Part shown: positions 41,728 through 51,061 of the stretch, one piece after another
Layout of the letters: every line of letters starts with the position of its first letter
Numbering within the stretch: the stretch's first letter is position 1
Assembly: GCF_016907835.1 (NCBI RefSeq)
Contig: NZ_JAFBCT010000001.1
Location: forward strand, 434,001 to 498,000
Direction: 5' to 3'
DNA from: Agromyces cerinus
GTDB taxonomy: Bacteria; Actinomycetota; Actinomycetes; Actinomycetales; Microbacteriaceae
Length of the DNA: 64,000 nt
Notes under the pieces: generated by a model
The model's input: only the letters and a program-made list of their open reading frames with translations
Database searches by the model: none
What the model was told of the DNA's origin: nothing
Program-made: the position numbers and the translations under genes

Positions 41728-42213
41728 ATGTCATCGCCCTCGCACGCCGCCGTCGACCGAGTCGCCAGTGCCCTCGCCGGGCACGGGCTCTCACCCGAGA
41801 TCGTCTGGTTCGACGATGCCGTCACGACCGCCCCGCTCGCCGCGGAGGCGCTCGGGGTCGAGGTCGGCCAGATCGCCAACTCCCTCGTCTTCACGATCGA
41901 CGACGAGCCGATCCTGGTGCTGACGTCTGGGTCGCACCGGGTCGACACCGAGTGGCTCGGGCAGCAGCTCGGCGGCGTCATCCGTCGTGCCTCGAAGGAG
42001 ACGGTGAAGGAGGCGACCGGCCAGGTGATCGGCGGGGTCGCGCCGCTCGGCCATCCTGCTCCGGTGCGCACGGTCGTCGACGTGCAGCTCGCCGTCTACC
42101 CGGCCGTCTGGGCTGCGGCGGGCCACGCGAAGACGGTCTTCCCGACCTCGTTCGACGAGCTCGTGCGCATCACGGGCGGCACGCCCCACGCCGTCGAGGC
42201 CCCGCGCGGCTGA
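41728..42213 (+). CDS. YbaK/prolyl-tRNA deacylase family protein
   Basis: A 161-residue trans-editing protein of the YbaK/ProX/EbsC fold, which hydrolyses misacylated tRNA (for example Cys- or Ala-tRNA-Pro). Marks: TAPLAAEALGVEVGQIANSLVF, the catalytic-Lys region RRASKETVKEATGQVIGGVAPLGH, and TVFPTSFDELVRITGG. A TAGGAT -10 box (41715-41720) stands 7 bases before the ATG, with no ribosome-binding site, a textbook leaderless arrangement. Stands alone. Confidence 0.85.
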   Translation: MSSPSHAAVDRVASALAGHGLSPEIVWFDDAVTTAPLAAEALGVEVGQIANSLVFTIDDEPILVLTSGSHRVDTEWLGQQLGGVIRRASKETVKEATGQVIGGVAPLGHPAPVRTVVDVQLAVYPAVWAAAGHAKTVFPTSFDELVRITGGTPHAVEAPRG

Positions 42214-42255
42214 CGCGGTGTCCGCTCGCGCAGCCGGAGCCGCCTTCTGCGCCGC

Positions 42256-43418
<1,163 letters not shown>

Positions 43419-43422
<4 letters not shown>

Positions 43423-44624
43423 GCTCGGGTTCCTTCGGAGTCGGAGTCGGAGTCGGAGTCGGAGGCGGAGTCGGAGGCGATGGCGGCGCGCAGTGCCTCT
43501 GCCTGGGATTCGGGGGTGACGTCGCCGATCCATGCTCCCATCGCCGCCTCGGAGCCGGCGAGGAACTTCAGCTTGTCGGCACCGCGCCGCGGGCTCCTGA
43601 GCTGGAGCATGAGCCGCACGTCGCTCCGGCGCTCGTGCACCGGCGCCTGGTGCCACGCGGCGATGTAGGGCGTGGGGGTGTCGTAGAGCCGGTCGATGCC
43701 GCGCAGGAGCCGCAGGTAGAGCTCCGCGAGCTCGTCGCGCTCGGCCAACATGGTCTCGGCGAGGTCGGGCACATGACGATGGGGCAGCAGGTGCACCTCG
43801 ATCGGCCAGCGGGCGGCGAACGGCACGAACGCCGTCCAGTGCTCGCCGGCGAGCACGACGCGCGGGCCGCCGCGTTCACGTTCGAGCAGGTCGGCGAAGA
43901 GCGTCGGCCCGTAGGCGTCGATCGAGTCGAGCAGCCGCTCGGTGCGGGGCGTTACGTACGGGTAGGAGTAGATCTGGCCGTGCGGGTGGCCGAGGGTCAC
44001 GCCGATCGCCTCGCCGCGGTTCTCGAACGGGAAGACCTGCTGCACCCCCGGCAGTGCCGAGAGTGCGGCGGTGCGCTGCGCCCACGCCTCGATGACGGTG
44101 CGCGCGCGCGAGACGGTCTGGGTGCCGAACGAACCCTCGTGCTCGGGGCTGAAGCAGACGACCTCGCACCGGCCGATCGAGGGGTGCGTGCGCTCGAGCC
44201 CCACCCGGCGGAGGTCGGCGAGGGTCGCGGCGTTCGAGGCATCCGGGTCGGCGAGTGCGGGGCCGAACGACGGCGAGCGGTTCTCGAAGACGGCCACGTC
44301 GTAGGTGCTCGGGATCTCCGACGGGTTGCCGGGCCGCTGCGGGGCGAGCGGATCGAGATCGGCGGGCGGCAGGAAGACGCGGTTCTGGCGGGCGGCGGCG
44401 ATCGAGATCCACTCGCCCGTGAGCGGGTCCTGGCGCATCTCGGCGTTCGCCGGTCGCGGGTCGAGCACGCGCGCGTCGACCCCGCGCTCGGCGGGCAGCG
44501 CCGAGTCGGCATCGTCGAAGTAGATGAGCTCGCGGCCGTCGGCGAGCAGCGTCGAGGTCACGGTGATGCGCGGGTCGACAGGGGCAGCGGATGCCGCGCC
44601 GGCGGCGTCGTTCGAGTCGGTCAC
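43419..44624 (-). CDS. galT: Galactose-1-phosphate uridylyltransferase
   Basis: A 401-residue enzyme exchanging UMP between UDP-glucose and galactose-1-P. The active-site HPHGQIYSYPYV (His-Pro-His with the UMP-carrying His), ENRGEAIGVTLG, WPIEVHLLPHRHVPDL and AAWHQAPVH are present. The C-terminus ends in a (Ser-Asp)n tail coded by a hexamer tandem repeat. The GTG at 44624 is preceded by TAGGGT at 7 bases, with no ribosome-binding site, suggesting a leaderless start. Divergent from the DeoR regulator gene. Confidence 0.93.
43435..43476. repeat. Hexanucleotide tandem repeat (TCGGAG, 7 units) in the galT 3' end
   Basis: Seven units, the sixth (43465-43470) changed to GCGGAG. It encodes the Ser-Asp tail of GalT and sits 13 bases from the galK start. 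Copy-number change would stay in frame and alter only tail length and the galK ribosome-binding region. Confidence 0.85.
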
Positions 44625-44642
44625 GCGCCACACCCTACGCGC

Positions 44643-44707
44643 CTTTCGTTTCGCAAACAAACGCGTTTCGTATTGCAAAGTCGCGGTCGAGCGCGCATGA
44701 TGCCGGT
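44643..44707. promoter_or_regulatory. Divergent galT / deoR promoter with TTTCG-type operator
   Basis: CTTTCGTTTCGCAAAC and a second GTTTCG-TATTGCAAAG block (44643-44680) form repeated TTTCG/GCAAA half-sites typical of DeoR-family operators. For the + strand, TTGCAA (44673-44678)-N17-CATGAT (44696-44701) places transcription start at the regulator's ATG (44708). The galT -10 (TAGGGT on the minus strand) lies beside the sites. Confidence 0.6.
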
Positions 44708-45553
44708 ATGTCCATCGACGCCGCGCCCGCGAACGCGCCCCTCGACGCGCCGCGGCGCCGCGAACTCGCCCTCGCCCTCGTCGCCGAACGCGGCTTCGTG
44801 CGCGTCGCCGAACTCTCGCGCGCGTTCGGCGTCACGACCGTCACCGCACGCGCCGACCTCGACGCCCTCGAGCGGCAGGGGGGCATCCGGCGGGTCCACG
44901 GCGGCGCCGTGCCGCTCAGCTCGCCGCTCGCCGCCGAGCGCCCCGAACGCGAACCGAGCTTCGAAGAGGCGCTCGAGGCATCCGTCGAACCGAAACGGCT
45001 CATCGGCGAACACGCCGCCTCGCTCGTGCGCAGCGGCCAGAGCATCATCCTCGACGTCGGCACCACGACCCTGCAGATCGCCAGAGCACTCCGCGCCCGC
45101 GCCGACCTCGAAGATCTGGTGGTGTTCACGAACGGCCTGTCGATCGCCCTCGAACTCGAGGCCGAGATCCCGCGCTTCACGGTCGTGGTCACCGGCGGCA
45201 CGCTGCGACCGAAGCAGCACTCGCTCGTGCATCCGCTCGCCGGATCGATGCTCGACGAGGTGCACGTCGACCTCGCCTTCATCGGCTGCAACGGGGTGGA
45301 CGCCGCGCACGGCGTCACGAACGCCAACCTGCCCGAGGCATCGGTCAAGTCCCTCATGATGCGAGCGGCCGCGCGCTCGATCGTCGTCGCCGACGGGTCG
45401 AAGCTCGGCGAGGTGCACCTCGGCAGGATCGCCCCGATCGACGCCTTCGACGGGCTCGTCACCGATGCCGCAGCCCCCACGCCGATCGTCGCCGAACTGC
45501 TCGATGCGGGGCTCGCCGTGGACTTCGCCAGAGACCCTAGAGTGGATCCATGA
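44708..45553 (+). CDS. DeoR family regulator of galactose genes
   Basis: A 281-residue repressor: DeoR helix-turn-helix (about 15-65; FVRVAELSRAFGVTTVTARADLDALERQGGIRRVHGGAV) and the sugar-phosphate domain (LDVGTTTLQIARAL, FTNGLSIALELE, FIGCNGVDAAHG, VVADGSKLGEV). Divergent from galT-galK with operator-like repeats between, so it likely controls them and itself in response to a galactose phosphate. It overlaps the aldose epimerase gene (ATGA). A promoter with start at the ATG suggests a leaderless message. Confidence 0.87.
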   Translation: MSIDAAPANAPLDAPRRRELALALVAERGFVRVAELSRAFGVTTVTARADLDALERQGGIRRVHGGAVPLSSPLAAERPEREPSFEEALEASVEPKRLIGEHAASLVRSGQSIILDVGTTTLQIARALRARADLEDLVVFTNGLSIALELEAEIPRFTVVVTGGTLRPKQHSLVHPLAGSMLDEVHVDLAFIGCNGVDAAHGVTNANLPEASVKSLMMRAAARSIVVADGSKLGEVHLGRIAPIDAFDGLVTDAAAPTPIVAELLDAGLAVDFARDPRVDP

Positions 45554-46482
45554 CCCTTCCCACGGGCGAGCAGTTCGTGCTCGAGACGACGACGTCGAGC
45601 GGCGACATCCGCGCGACCATCACCGCCGTCGCCGCAGGCATCCGCACCCTCAGCATCAACGGCATCGACCTCGTGCCGCCGTTCGCAGAAGACCAGACGC
45701 CTCCCGCAGGGGCCGGCATCGTGCTCGTGCCGTGGCCGAACCGCATCCGCGACGGTCGCTGGAGCCACGACGGCGTCGACCACCAGCTCGTGATCTCCGA
45801 GCCGGCGCGGAACAACGCCATCCATGGGCTGCTCCGCAACACCGAGTACAAGCCGATCTCGCGCGAACGCGACTCGGTCACGCTCTCGGCGACGGTGTAC
45901 CCGCAACTCGGCTACCCGTTCCTGCTCGGCACGGCCGTGCACTACGAACTCGTCCCCGACGGACTGCGCGTCACCCACTACGTGGAGAACCTCGGCGCCG
46001 ATCCCGCGCCAGTCGCGATCGGCACCCACCCGTACCTGAAGATCGGCGGCGTGCCGACGGCCGACCTCGAGCTGCGCCTCGACGCCGCGAGCCACATCGA
46101 GGTCGACGAGCGCTTGCTGCCGACCGGTGAGGTGCCGGTCGACGGCACCGAGTGGGACTTCCGCGAGGGCCGCCGCGTCGGCGACGTCTCGCTCGACGAC
46201 GCCTTCGGCGAGATCGCGAGCGAAGACGGTCAGGTGCTGCACACGCTCACCGCACCCGACGGCCGCACGGTCTCGATCTGGGCCGACTCGGAGTTCGAGT
46301 ACGTGCAGGTCTACACCACGACCGCGTTCCCCGGCGAAGACGGCGACGTCGCGGTCGCGATCGAACCCATGACCGCGCCCGCCGAGGCGTTCAACTCCGG
46401 CCGCGGCCTGCGCTGGCTCGACCCGGGCGAAGAGTGGCAGATCTCATGGGGCATCCGCTTCGAGGGCTTCGCGGCGGAGTAG
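45550..46482 (+). CDS. Aldose 1-epimerase family protein
   Basis: A 310-residue beta-sandwich mutarotase-like enzyme. Visible: GIVLVPWPNRIRDGRW, NNAIHGLLRNTEY (first catalytic His), GTHPYLKIGG (second His) and a Glu near the C-terminus in IEPMTAPAEAFN. In the galactose context it would interconvert the anomers of galactose so that GalK receives the alpha form. Co-transcribed with the DeoR gene through an ATGA overlap; a TAGAGT box (45538-45543) six bases before the ATG may add a leaderless internal promoter. Confidence 0.87.
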   Translation: MTLPTGEQFVLETTTSSGDIRATITAVAAGIRTLSINGIDLVPPFAEDQTPPAGAGIVLVPWPNRIRDGRWSHDGVDHQLVISEPARNNAIHGLLRNTEYKPISRERDSVTLSATVYPQLGYPFLLGTAVHYELVPDGLRVTHYVENLGADPAPVAIGTHPYLKIGGVPTADLELRLDAASHIEVDERLLPTGEVPVDGTEWDFREGRRVGDVSLDDAFGEIASEDGQVLHTLTAPDGRTVSIWADSEFEYVQVYTTTAFPGEDGDVAVAIEPMTAPAEAFNSGRGLRWLDPGEEWQISWGIRFEGFAAE

Positions 46483-46525
46483 CACAGCCGGTCTCCTGAG
46501 GGCGATCGGCGGAGTAGCAGAGCCG
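46472..46525. repeat. 19-bp direct repeat of the epimerase 3' end
   Basis: 46472-46490 (last codons and stop of the epimerase) recurs at 46507-46525 with one mismatch, just before the stop of the convergent marP-like gene. A third case in this window where a coding 3' end is copied a short way downstream. Confidence 0.7.
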
Positions 46526-46526
46526 A

Positions 46527-47705
46527 TCAGCCGACGACGCATGTCCCCGAGTCGACGCTCGCATCGAGGCTCGACGCCTCGCTCGCGAGTGGCGCCAGGG
46601 TCGAGGTCGGGATGGCGAAGCCGACGTTGTCGACCGTCTCGGACTTCGCGAAGACGACCGCGGCGACCTCGCCGTCACCCGTGAGCACCGGGCCGCCGGA
46701 GTTGCCGTGGTCGACGTCGGCGGCGAGCGTCACGATGTCGCGTGTCGAGGTGCGGCCGTCGGTCTGGATGGTCAGCGGCCCGCTCGCCATGACGTTGGCC
46801 GGGCGCAGCTCGAACGGACCGCCGAATGGATAGCCGGCCACCGCGACCTCCTGCCCGAGCGACGGCGTGGCCAGTGCGAGCGGCGGCGTCGCGAGGCCGT
46901 CGACCGCGATGAGCGCGAGATCGTGCTCCGCGTCGTACGAGACCACGCGGCCGGGCACCGCCGGCTGGCCGGGCGCCTCGACGATCGGCTCGGTCACCCC
47001 GGCGACGACGTGCGCGTTCGTCACGATGCGGTCGGGCGCGACGACGAAGCCGCTGCCCGAGAGGGTCGAGCCGCACTGGAAGGCGCTGCCGGTGACGCGC
47101 ACGACGGATGCCGCGGCGGCGGCGAGTTCGGGATCGTCGACGTCGAACGTGGGCAGGGCGGGGGCCTCGGTCGGCCCACCGAGCACGTCGACGAGCCAGG
47201 GGAGGCCGTCGCCGAGGGCGGCCGTGCGGATCTCGGCGAGCAGCGTGCGGGTCGGTGCGGGGGTGACGGCGTCGAGCCCCTGCAGCACGCGCGACCCGGC
47301 GATCGCGGGGGAGAGCACGGGCACGCCCATCGCCGAGACGCCCGAGGCGACGAGCGCGACGACGAACGCGGTCACGAGCAGGTTGCCCACGGCGCCGAGG
47401 ATGCGATCGAGCGCGCCGAGTTTGACCGCCCGCACACCACGGCTCAGGAGCCGCCCGACCACCGCGCCGAGCCAGGCGCCGAGGCAGAGCAGGGTGACGG
47501 CCGCCGCGATCGCCGCGGGCGCCCGCCACTCGGGCCATGGCACCAGGGCTGCGATCCACGGCATCACGAAGTACGCGGCGATGCCGGCGGCGACGAGACC
47601 CACGAGTCCGGCGGCCGTGCGCAGGAGTCCGGCGCGCCAGCCGTTCACGATCGCGCCGATGAAGACGAGCACGAGTGCGACGTCGAGCACGATGCTCCAG
47701 ACCAC
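46527..47705 (-). CDS. MarP-type membrane serine protease (CvpA domain plus trypsin-like protease)
   Basis: A 392-residue protein with four N-terminal CvpA-like spans (about 1-130) and a periplasmic trypsin/HtrA-fold domain. The catalytic triad is visible: His in VTNAHVVAG, Asp in YDAEHDLALIAVD and Ser in DHGNSGGPVLTGDG. Two Cys (QCGST and GTCVVG at the end) could form the disulphide known in mycobacterial MarP, a protease needed for acid and oxidative stress survival through peptidoglycan hydrolase processing. The GTG at 47705 follows AAGGGAG. Stands alone. Confidence 0.88.
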   Translation of the reverse strand: MVWSIVLDVALVLVFIGAIVNGWRAGLLRTAAGLVGLVAAGIAAYFVMPWIAALVPWPEWRAPAAIAAAVTLLCLGAWLGAVVGRLLSRGVRAVKLGALDRILGAVGNLLVTAFVVALVASGVSAMGVPVLSPAIAGSRVLQGLDAVTPAPTRTLLAEIRTAALGDGLPWLVDVLGGPTEAPALPTFDVDDPELAAAAASVVRVTGSAFQCGSTLSGSGFVVAPDRIVTNAHVVAGVTEPIVEAPGQPAVPGRVVSYDAEHDLALIAVDGLATPPLALATPSLGQEVAVAGYPFGGPFELRPANVMASGPLTIQTDGRTSTRDIVTLAADVDHGNSGGPVLTGDGEVAAVVFAKSETVDNVGFAIPTSTLAPLASEASSLDASVDSGTCVVG

Positions 47706-47809
47706 GGGGGCTCCCTTCGAGGCCGGGGGACTCCAGCCTGAGGCATCCGTCTTCGAGAGTGCTGAAGGCGCGCAGACCGTGGCGCGCGGGAACGGACCGT
47801 TCGCGTGAA

Positions 47810-47837
47810 CGGCCCCGCCGTCGGGTCGGCGGGGCCG
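47810..47837 (-). terminator. Terminator after the fasciclin gene
   Basis: An 11-bp perfect stem (CGGCCCCGCCG at 47810-47820 with 47827-47837) and a 6-base loop, 23 bases downstream of the fasciclin stop on the minus strand. Confidence 0.8.
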
Positions 47838-47860
47838 CTCGTCCGCGCTCGGTGATGGAG

Positions 47861-48529
47861 CTACATGGTGGGCATCAGCACCGAGTCGATGAGGTACACC
47901 GTCGCGTTCGCGGTGTGCACGCCGCCGCAGATGACCGCGGCGTCGTTGACCATGAGCGTGTCGCCCGAGCCGGTCACCTCGACGGTGCCGCCCTCGACGG
48001 TGGTCTGCGTGCCGACGACCTCATCGGGCGAGAGCTGACCCGGCACCACGTGGTAGGTGAGGATCTTCGAGAGCGTCGCCGAGTCGGTCTTCAGCGACTC
48101 GATCGTCGCCGCGTCGATCTTCGCGAACGCGTCGTCGACGGGTGCGAACACGGTGAACTCGTCACCGTTCAGGGTGTCGACCAGGTCGACGTCGGGGTTC
48201 AGCTGTCCCGAGACCGCGGCGACGAGCGTCGTCAGCAGCGGATTGTTCGATGCGGCGACGGCCACCGGGTCGGTGGACATGCCGACGACGGAACCCGGGC
48301 CTTCGGGCACGGCGTCGGCGTAGGCGGCGCAGCCCGGTCCGACGAGGTCGGCAGCGGGGTCGGCCTCCATCGCCTGCTCGGTTGGCTGGGTCTCCTCCGA
48401 CGACATCGCGGGTTCGTCGTTCTCGGCGGCGCTGCCGCCCATGCTGCATCCGGCGAGCCCGAGCACGGCGACCGCCGTGATCGAGAACGCCGCGAGGGCG
48501 GTGCGGGTGCTGCGGTTCGTGGAACGCAT
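47861..48529 (-). CDS. Fasciclin-domain lipoprotein (MPT83-like)
   Basis: A 222-residue surface lipoprotein: signal peptide with lipobox LGLAGC (Cys28), an acidic linker, then one fasciclin/FAS1 domain (about 85-222) with [14 protein letters not shown] (H1-type box), [14 protein letters not shown] (H2 box) and the closing [10 protein letters not shown]. It is the counterpart of mycobacterial MPT83/MPT70, whose genes are controlled by SigK. Here it is divergent from dipZ with a mirror-image promoter in between. ATG 48529 follows AAGGAG. Confidence 0.9.
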   Translation of the reverse strand: MRSTNRSTRTALAAFSITAVAVLGLAGCSMGGSAAENDEPAMSSEETQPTEQAMEADPAADLVGPGCAAYADAVPEGPGSVVGMSTDPVAVAASNNPLLTTLVAAVSGQLNPDVDLVDTLNGDEFTVFAPVDDAFAKIDAATIESLKTDSATLSKILTYHVVPGQLSPDEVVGTQTTVEGGTVEVTGSGDTLMVNDAAVICGGVHTANATVYLIDSVLMPTM

Positions 48530-48578
48530 CGGTCGACTCCTTCGTGAATGGCGACCGCGGAAGCGGGTCGTTGCGAGG

Positions 48579-48610
48579 GGTTCGGCGCCGGTCGCCGATC
48601 GGATTGGTCG
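48579..48610 (-). promoter_or_regulatory. Candidate SigK promoter of the fasciclin gene
   Basis: On the minus strand the 32 bases begin CGACCAATC and end CGAACC, with CCAATC-N17-CGAACC. The element on the other strand (48628-48659) has the same boxes at identical spacing, the two facing away from each other. Predicted start is about 43 bases before the ATG. ECF-type boxes (AA-containing -35, CGAA -10) fit; SigK use is inferred from the neighbouring sigK-rskA genes. Confidence 0.65.
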
Positions 48611-48627
48611 GAGATCGGCGAACCCGG

Positions 48628-48659
48628 CGACCAATCGGATCCCGCCTCCGCTGCGAACC
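48628..48659 (+). promoter_or_regulatory. Candidate SigK promoter of dipZ
   Basis: CGACCAATC (48628-48636) and CGAACC (48654-48659), that is CCAATC-N17-CGAACC, a mirror of the minus-strand element at 48579-48610. Predicted transcription start about 20 bases before the dipZ GTG; it could also read through into sigK and rskA and give autoregulation. Confidence 0.65.
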
Positions 48660-48686
48660 ACCGTCGACCCGAGAAAGCAGGACCCC

Positions 48687-50399
48687 GTGATCACCCTCGC
48701 CCTCATCGGCCTCCTCGGAGGCCTCATCACCGGCATCTCGCCCTGCATCCTCCCGGTGCTGCCGGTCATCTTCCTGTCGGGCGGAGCGCAGAGCGCGAGG
48801 GGCACAACGGATGCCCCGGCGGCGGGGCGCTGGCGACCGTACCTCGTCATCGCGGGGCTGGTGGTGAGCTTCAGCGTCTTCACGCTCGTCGGCTCGCTCC
48901 TGCTCGCCCTGCTCGGGCTGCCGCAGGACGTGTTGCGCTGGGCCGGCATCGTCGTGCTCGTGCTCATCGGCATCGGGCTCATCGTGCCTCGCTTCGAAGA
49001 GCTGCTCGAGAAGCCGTTCTCGTGGATCCCGAGGAGGAACGTCGGCACCGAGCAGGGCGGGTTCCCGCTCGGCCTGGCCCTCGGCGCCGTGTACGTGCCG
49101 TGCGCGGGTCCCGTGCTCGCGGCCATCACGGTCGCCGGCTCGACGGGGCGCATCGGAGTCGAGACGGTGGTGCTGACCGTCTCGTTCGCCGTGGGGGCCG
49201 CGCTTCCGCTCCTCATCTTCGCCCTCGCGGGCCGGCGGGTCGCCGAACGGGTGAAGACCTTCCGCACCCACCAGCGCGGCATCCGCATCACCGGCGGCGT
49301 CGTGATGATCGCGCTCGCCGTGGGACTCGTCTTCAACCTGCCCCAATTGCTGCAGCGACTCGTGCCCGACTACACGAGCGCCTTCCAGCAGGAGCTCGCC
49401 GAGTCCGACGAGATCACGCGTGCCCTCGACCTCGGCGGCCTGGTGAACGACGAGAACGACGAGCTCGACCAGTGCACGAACGGCGCCGCCGTGCTCGAGT
49501 CGTGCGGCACGGCACCGTCGATCAGGGGCATCGAGCAATGGTTCAACACCGAGGCGGGCACGCCCGTCGACCTCGCGGAGCTGCGCGGACAGGTCGTACT
49601 CGTCGACTTCTGGGCCTACTCGTGCATCAACTGCCAGCGGTCCGTTCCGCACGTCGTCGCCTGGGACGAGGCCTACCGCGACTCGGGCCTCGCCGTCGTC
49701 GGCATCCACTCGCCCGAGTACGCCTTCGAGAAGGAGCCGCGCAACGTCGAGGCGGGCATCGCCGCCTTCGGCATCGACTATCCGGTGGGACTCGACAACT
49801 CGCTCGCGACGTGGACGAACTACCGCAACCGCTACTGGCCGGCGCACTACCTGATCGACGCCGAGGGCGTGGTGCGCCACATCTCGTTCGGCGAGGGCAA
49901 CTACGCCGCGACCGAGGGGTTGATCCGCGAGTTGCTGCAGGACGCCGATCCCGAGGCGATGCTGCCGCCGGTCACCGAGCAGGCCGACGACACCCCCGAG
50001 GCCGGTTCCACGACGCCCGAGACCTTCCTCGGCACGACGAAGCAGGTCAACTTCGGCGGGCGCGAGCCGTATCGCCGGGCGACGACCTCCTTCGCGTTCC
50101 CGAAGCAGCTCGCCGCCGACTCCTTCGCCCTCGACGGCTCCTGGGCGCTCGACACCCAGTCGGTCGCCCCGGCGGCCGGCGACGCAAGGGTGCGACTCGA
50201 CTACACCGCGAGCGAGGTGCGGATGGTGCTCGGAGGTGAGGGCACGGTCGTCGTCGACGACGGCCGTGAGCGCCGCGAGATCGAGATCAGCGGCGTGCCT
50301 CGCTCGTACGAGCTCGTGAAGACGGATGCCGCGGCATCCGGAATCCTCACCGTCACCGTGACCCCCGGTGTCGACGCCTACTCCTTCACCTTCGGATGA
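48687..50399 (+). CDS. dipZ: DipZ: CcdA-type thiol transporter fused to thioredoxin-like and C-terminal domains
   Basis: A 570-residue membrane protein moving reducing power across the membrane. Six-span CcdA domain (about 1-225) with the Cys motifs [12 protein letters not shown] and VYVPCAGPV; then an outside TlpA-like thioredoxin domain with active site CINC at about residues 313-316 (YSCINCQRS); then a C-terminal jelly-roll-like domain (about 440-570) as in M. tuberculosis DipZ. The GTG at 48687 gives a proper first span directly; the ribosome-binding site is weak. Downstream sigK overlaps or follows closely, and the promoter matches that of the fasciclin gene. Confidence 0.92.
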   Translation: MITLALIGLLGGLITGISPCILPVLPVIFLSGGAQSARGTTDAPAAGRWRPYLVIAGLVVSFSVFTLVGSLLLALLGLPQDVLRWAGIVVLVLIGIGLIVPRFEELLEKPFSWIPRRNVGTEQGGFPLGLALGAVYVPCAGPVLAAITVAGSTGRIGVETVVLTVSFAVGAALPLLIFALAGRRVAERVKTFRTHQRGIRITGGVVMIALAVGLVFNLPQLLQRLVPDYTSAFQQELAESDEITRALDLGGLVNDENDELDQCTNGAAVLESCGTAPSIRGIEQWFNTEAGTPVDLAELRGQVVLVDFWAYSCINCQRSVPHVVAWDEAYRDSGLAVVGIHSPEYAFEKEPRNVEAGIAAFGIDYPVGLDNSLATWTNYRNRYWPAHYLIDAEGVVRHISFGEGNYAATEGLIRELLQDADPEAMLPPVTEQADDTPEAGSTTPETFLGTTKQVNFGGREPYRRATTSFAFPKQLAADSFALDGSWALDTQSVAPAAGDARVRLDYTASEVRMVLGGEGTVVVDDGRERREIEISGVPRSYELVKTDAAASGILTVTVTPGVDAYSFTFG

Positions 50400-50476
50400 G
50401 CCATGTCTCCGCACCGCACCGAGCGGTCATCGTGGCCCGCACGACGACCGGCGTCCCGTCTGGCATGCTGGGGCGC

Positions 50477-51061
50477 GTGGCCGACCGCGACAGTGACCTC
50501 ACTGCGCCGGAGTCCGGCCCGACCGCTGAGGAACTGCTCACCAGGGTCGGAACGGGCGACCGGGACGCGTTCGGCGAGCTCTACGACCAGACCTCGGCGC
50601 GGGTCTTCGGACTCGTCCGCAGGCTCGTCGTCGATCCGGCGCAGGCCGAGGAGGTGACGCAGGACGTGTACCTCGAGATCTGGCAGGTGGCCCCGCGGTT
50701 CGACGCGACGCGCGGCAGCGCTCTCGCGTGGATGTTCACGCTCGCGCATCGCCGCTCCGTCGACCGCATCCGCGCCTCCCAGGCGGCCCGCGACCGCGAT
50801 CTCCGCATCGGAGTGCGCGACCTGGACGTGCCCGTCGACACGGTCGCCGAGGCGGTCGAGATCAGGGTCGAGCACGAGCGGGTCGTCGACGCTCTCGGGG
50901 GTCTCAGCGATCTGCAACGCGAGTGTGTTTCGCTGGCCTACTACGGCGGACTCACGCAGAGCGAGATCGCCGACCGCCTCGAAGTGCCGCTCGGCACCGT
51001 CAAGACCCGATTGCGAGACGGCATGATCAGATTGCGAACCGCATTGGGGGTGACGACGTGA
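50477..51061 (+). CDS. sigK: ECF sigma factor SigK
   Basis: A 194-residue extracytoplasmic-function sigma factor. Region 2: LVVDPAQAEEVTQDVYLEIWQVAPRFD...AWMFTLAHRRSVDRIR (about 35-100); region 4: GLSDLQRECVSLAYYGGLTQSEIADRLEVPLGTVKTRLRDGMIRLR (about 140-185). It is followed, with a GTGA overlap, by its anti-sigma factor. The GTG at 50477 has a CATGCT box 8 bases upstream; ATG 50396 (overlapping the dipZ stop) and ATG 50465 are alternatives. The order fasciclin/dipZ/sigK/rskA identifies it as SigK. Confidence 0.85.
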   Translation: MADRDSDLTAPESGPTAEELLTRVGTGDRDAFGELYDQTSARVFGLVRRLVVDPAQAEEVTQDVYLEIWQVAPRFDATRGSALAWMFTLAHRRSVDRIRASQAARDRDLRIGVRDLDVPVDTVAEAVEIRVEHERVVDALGGLSDLQRECVSLAYYGGLTQSEIADRLEVPLGTVKTRLRDGMIRLRTALGVTT

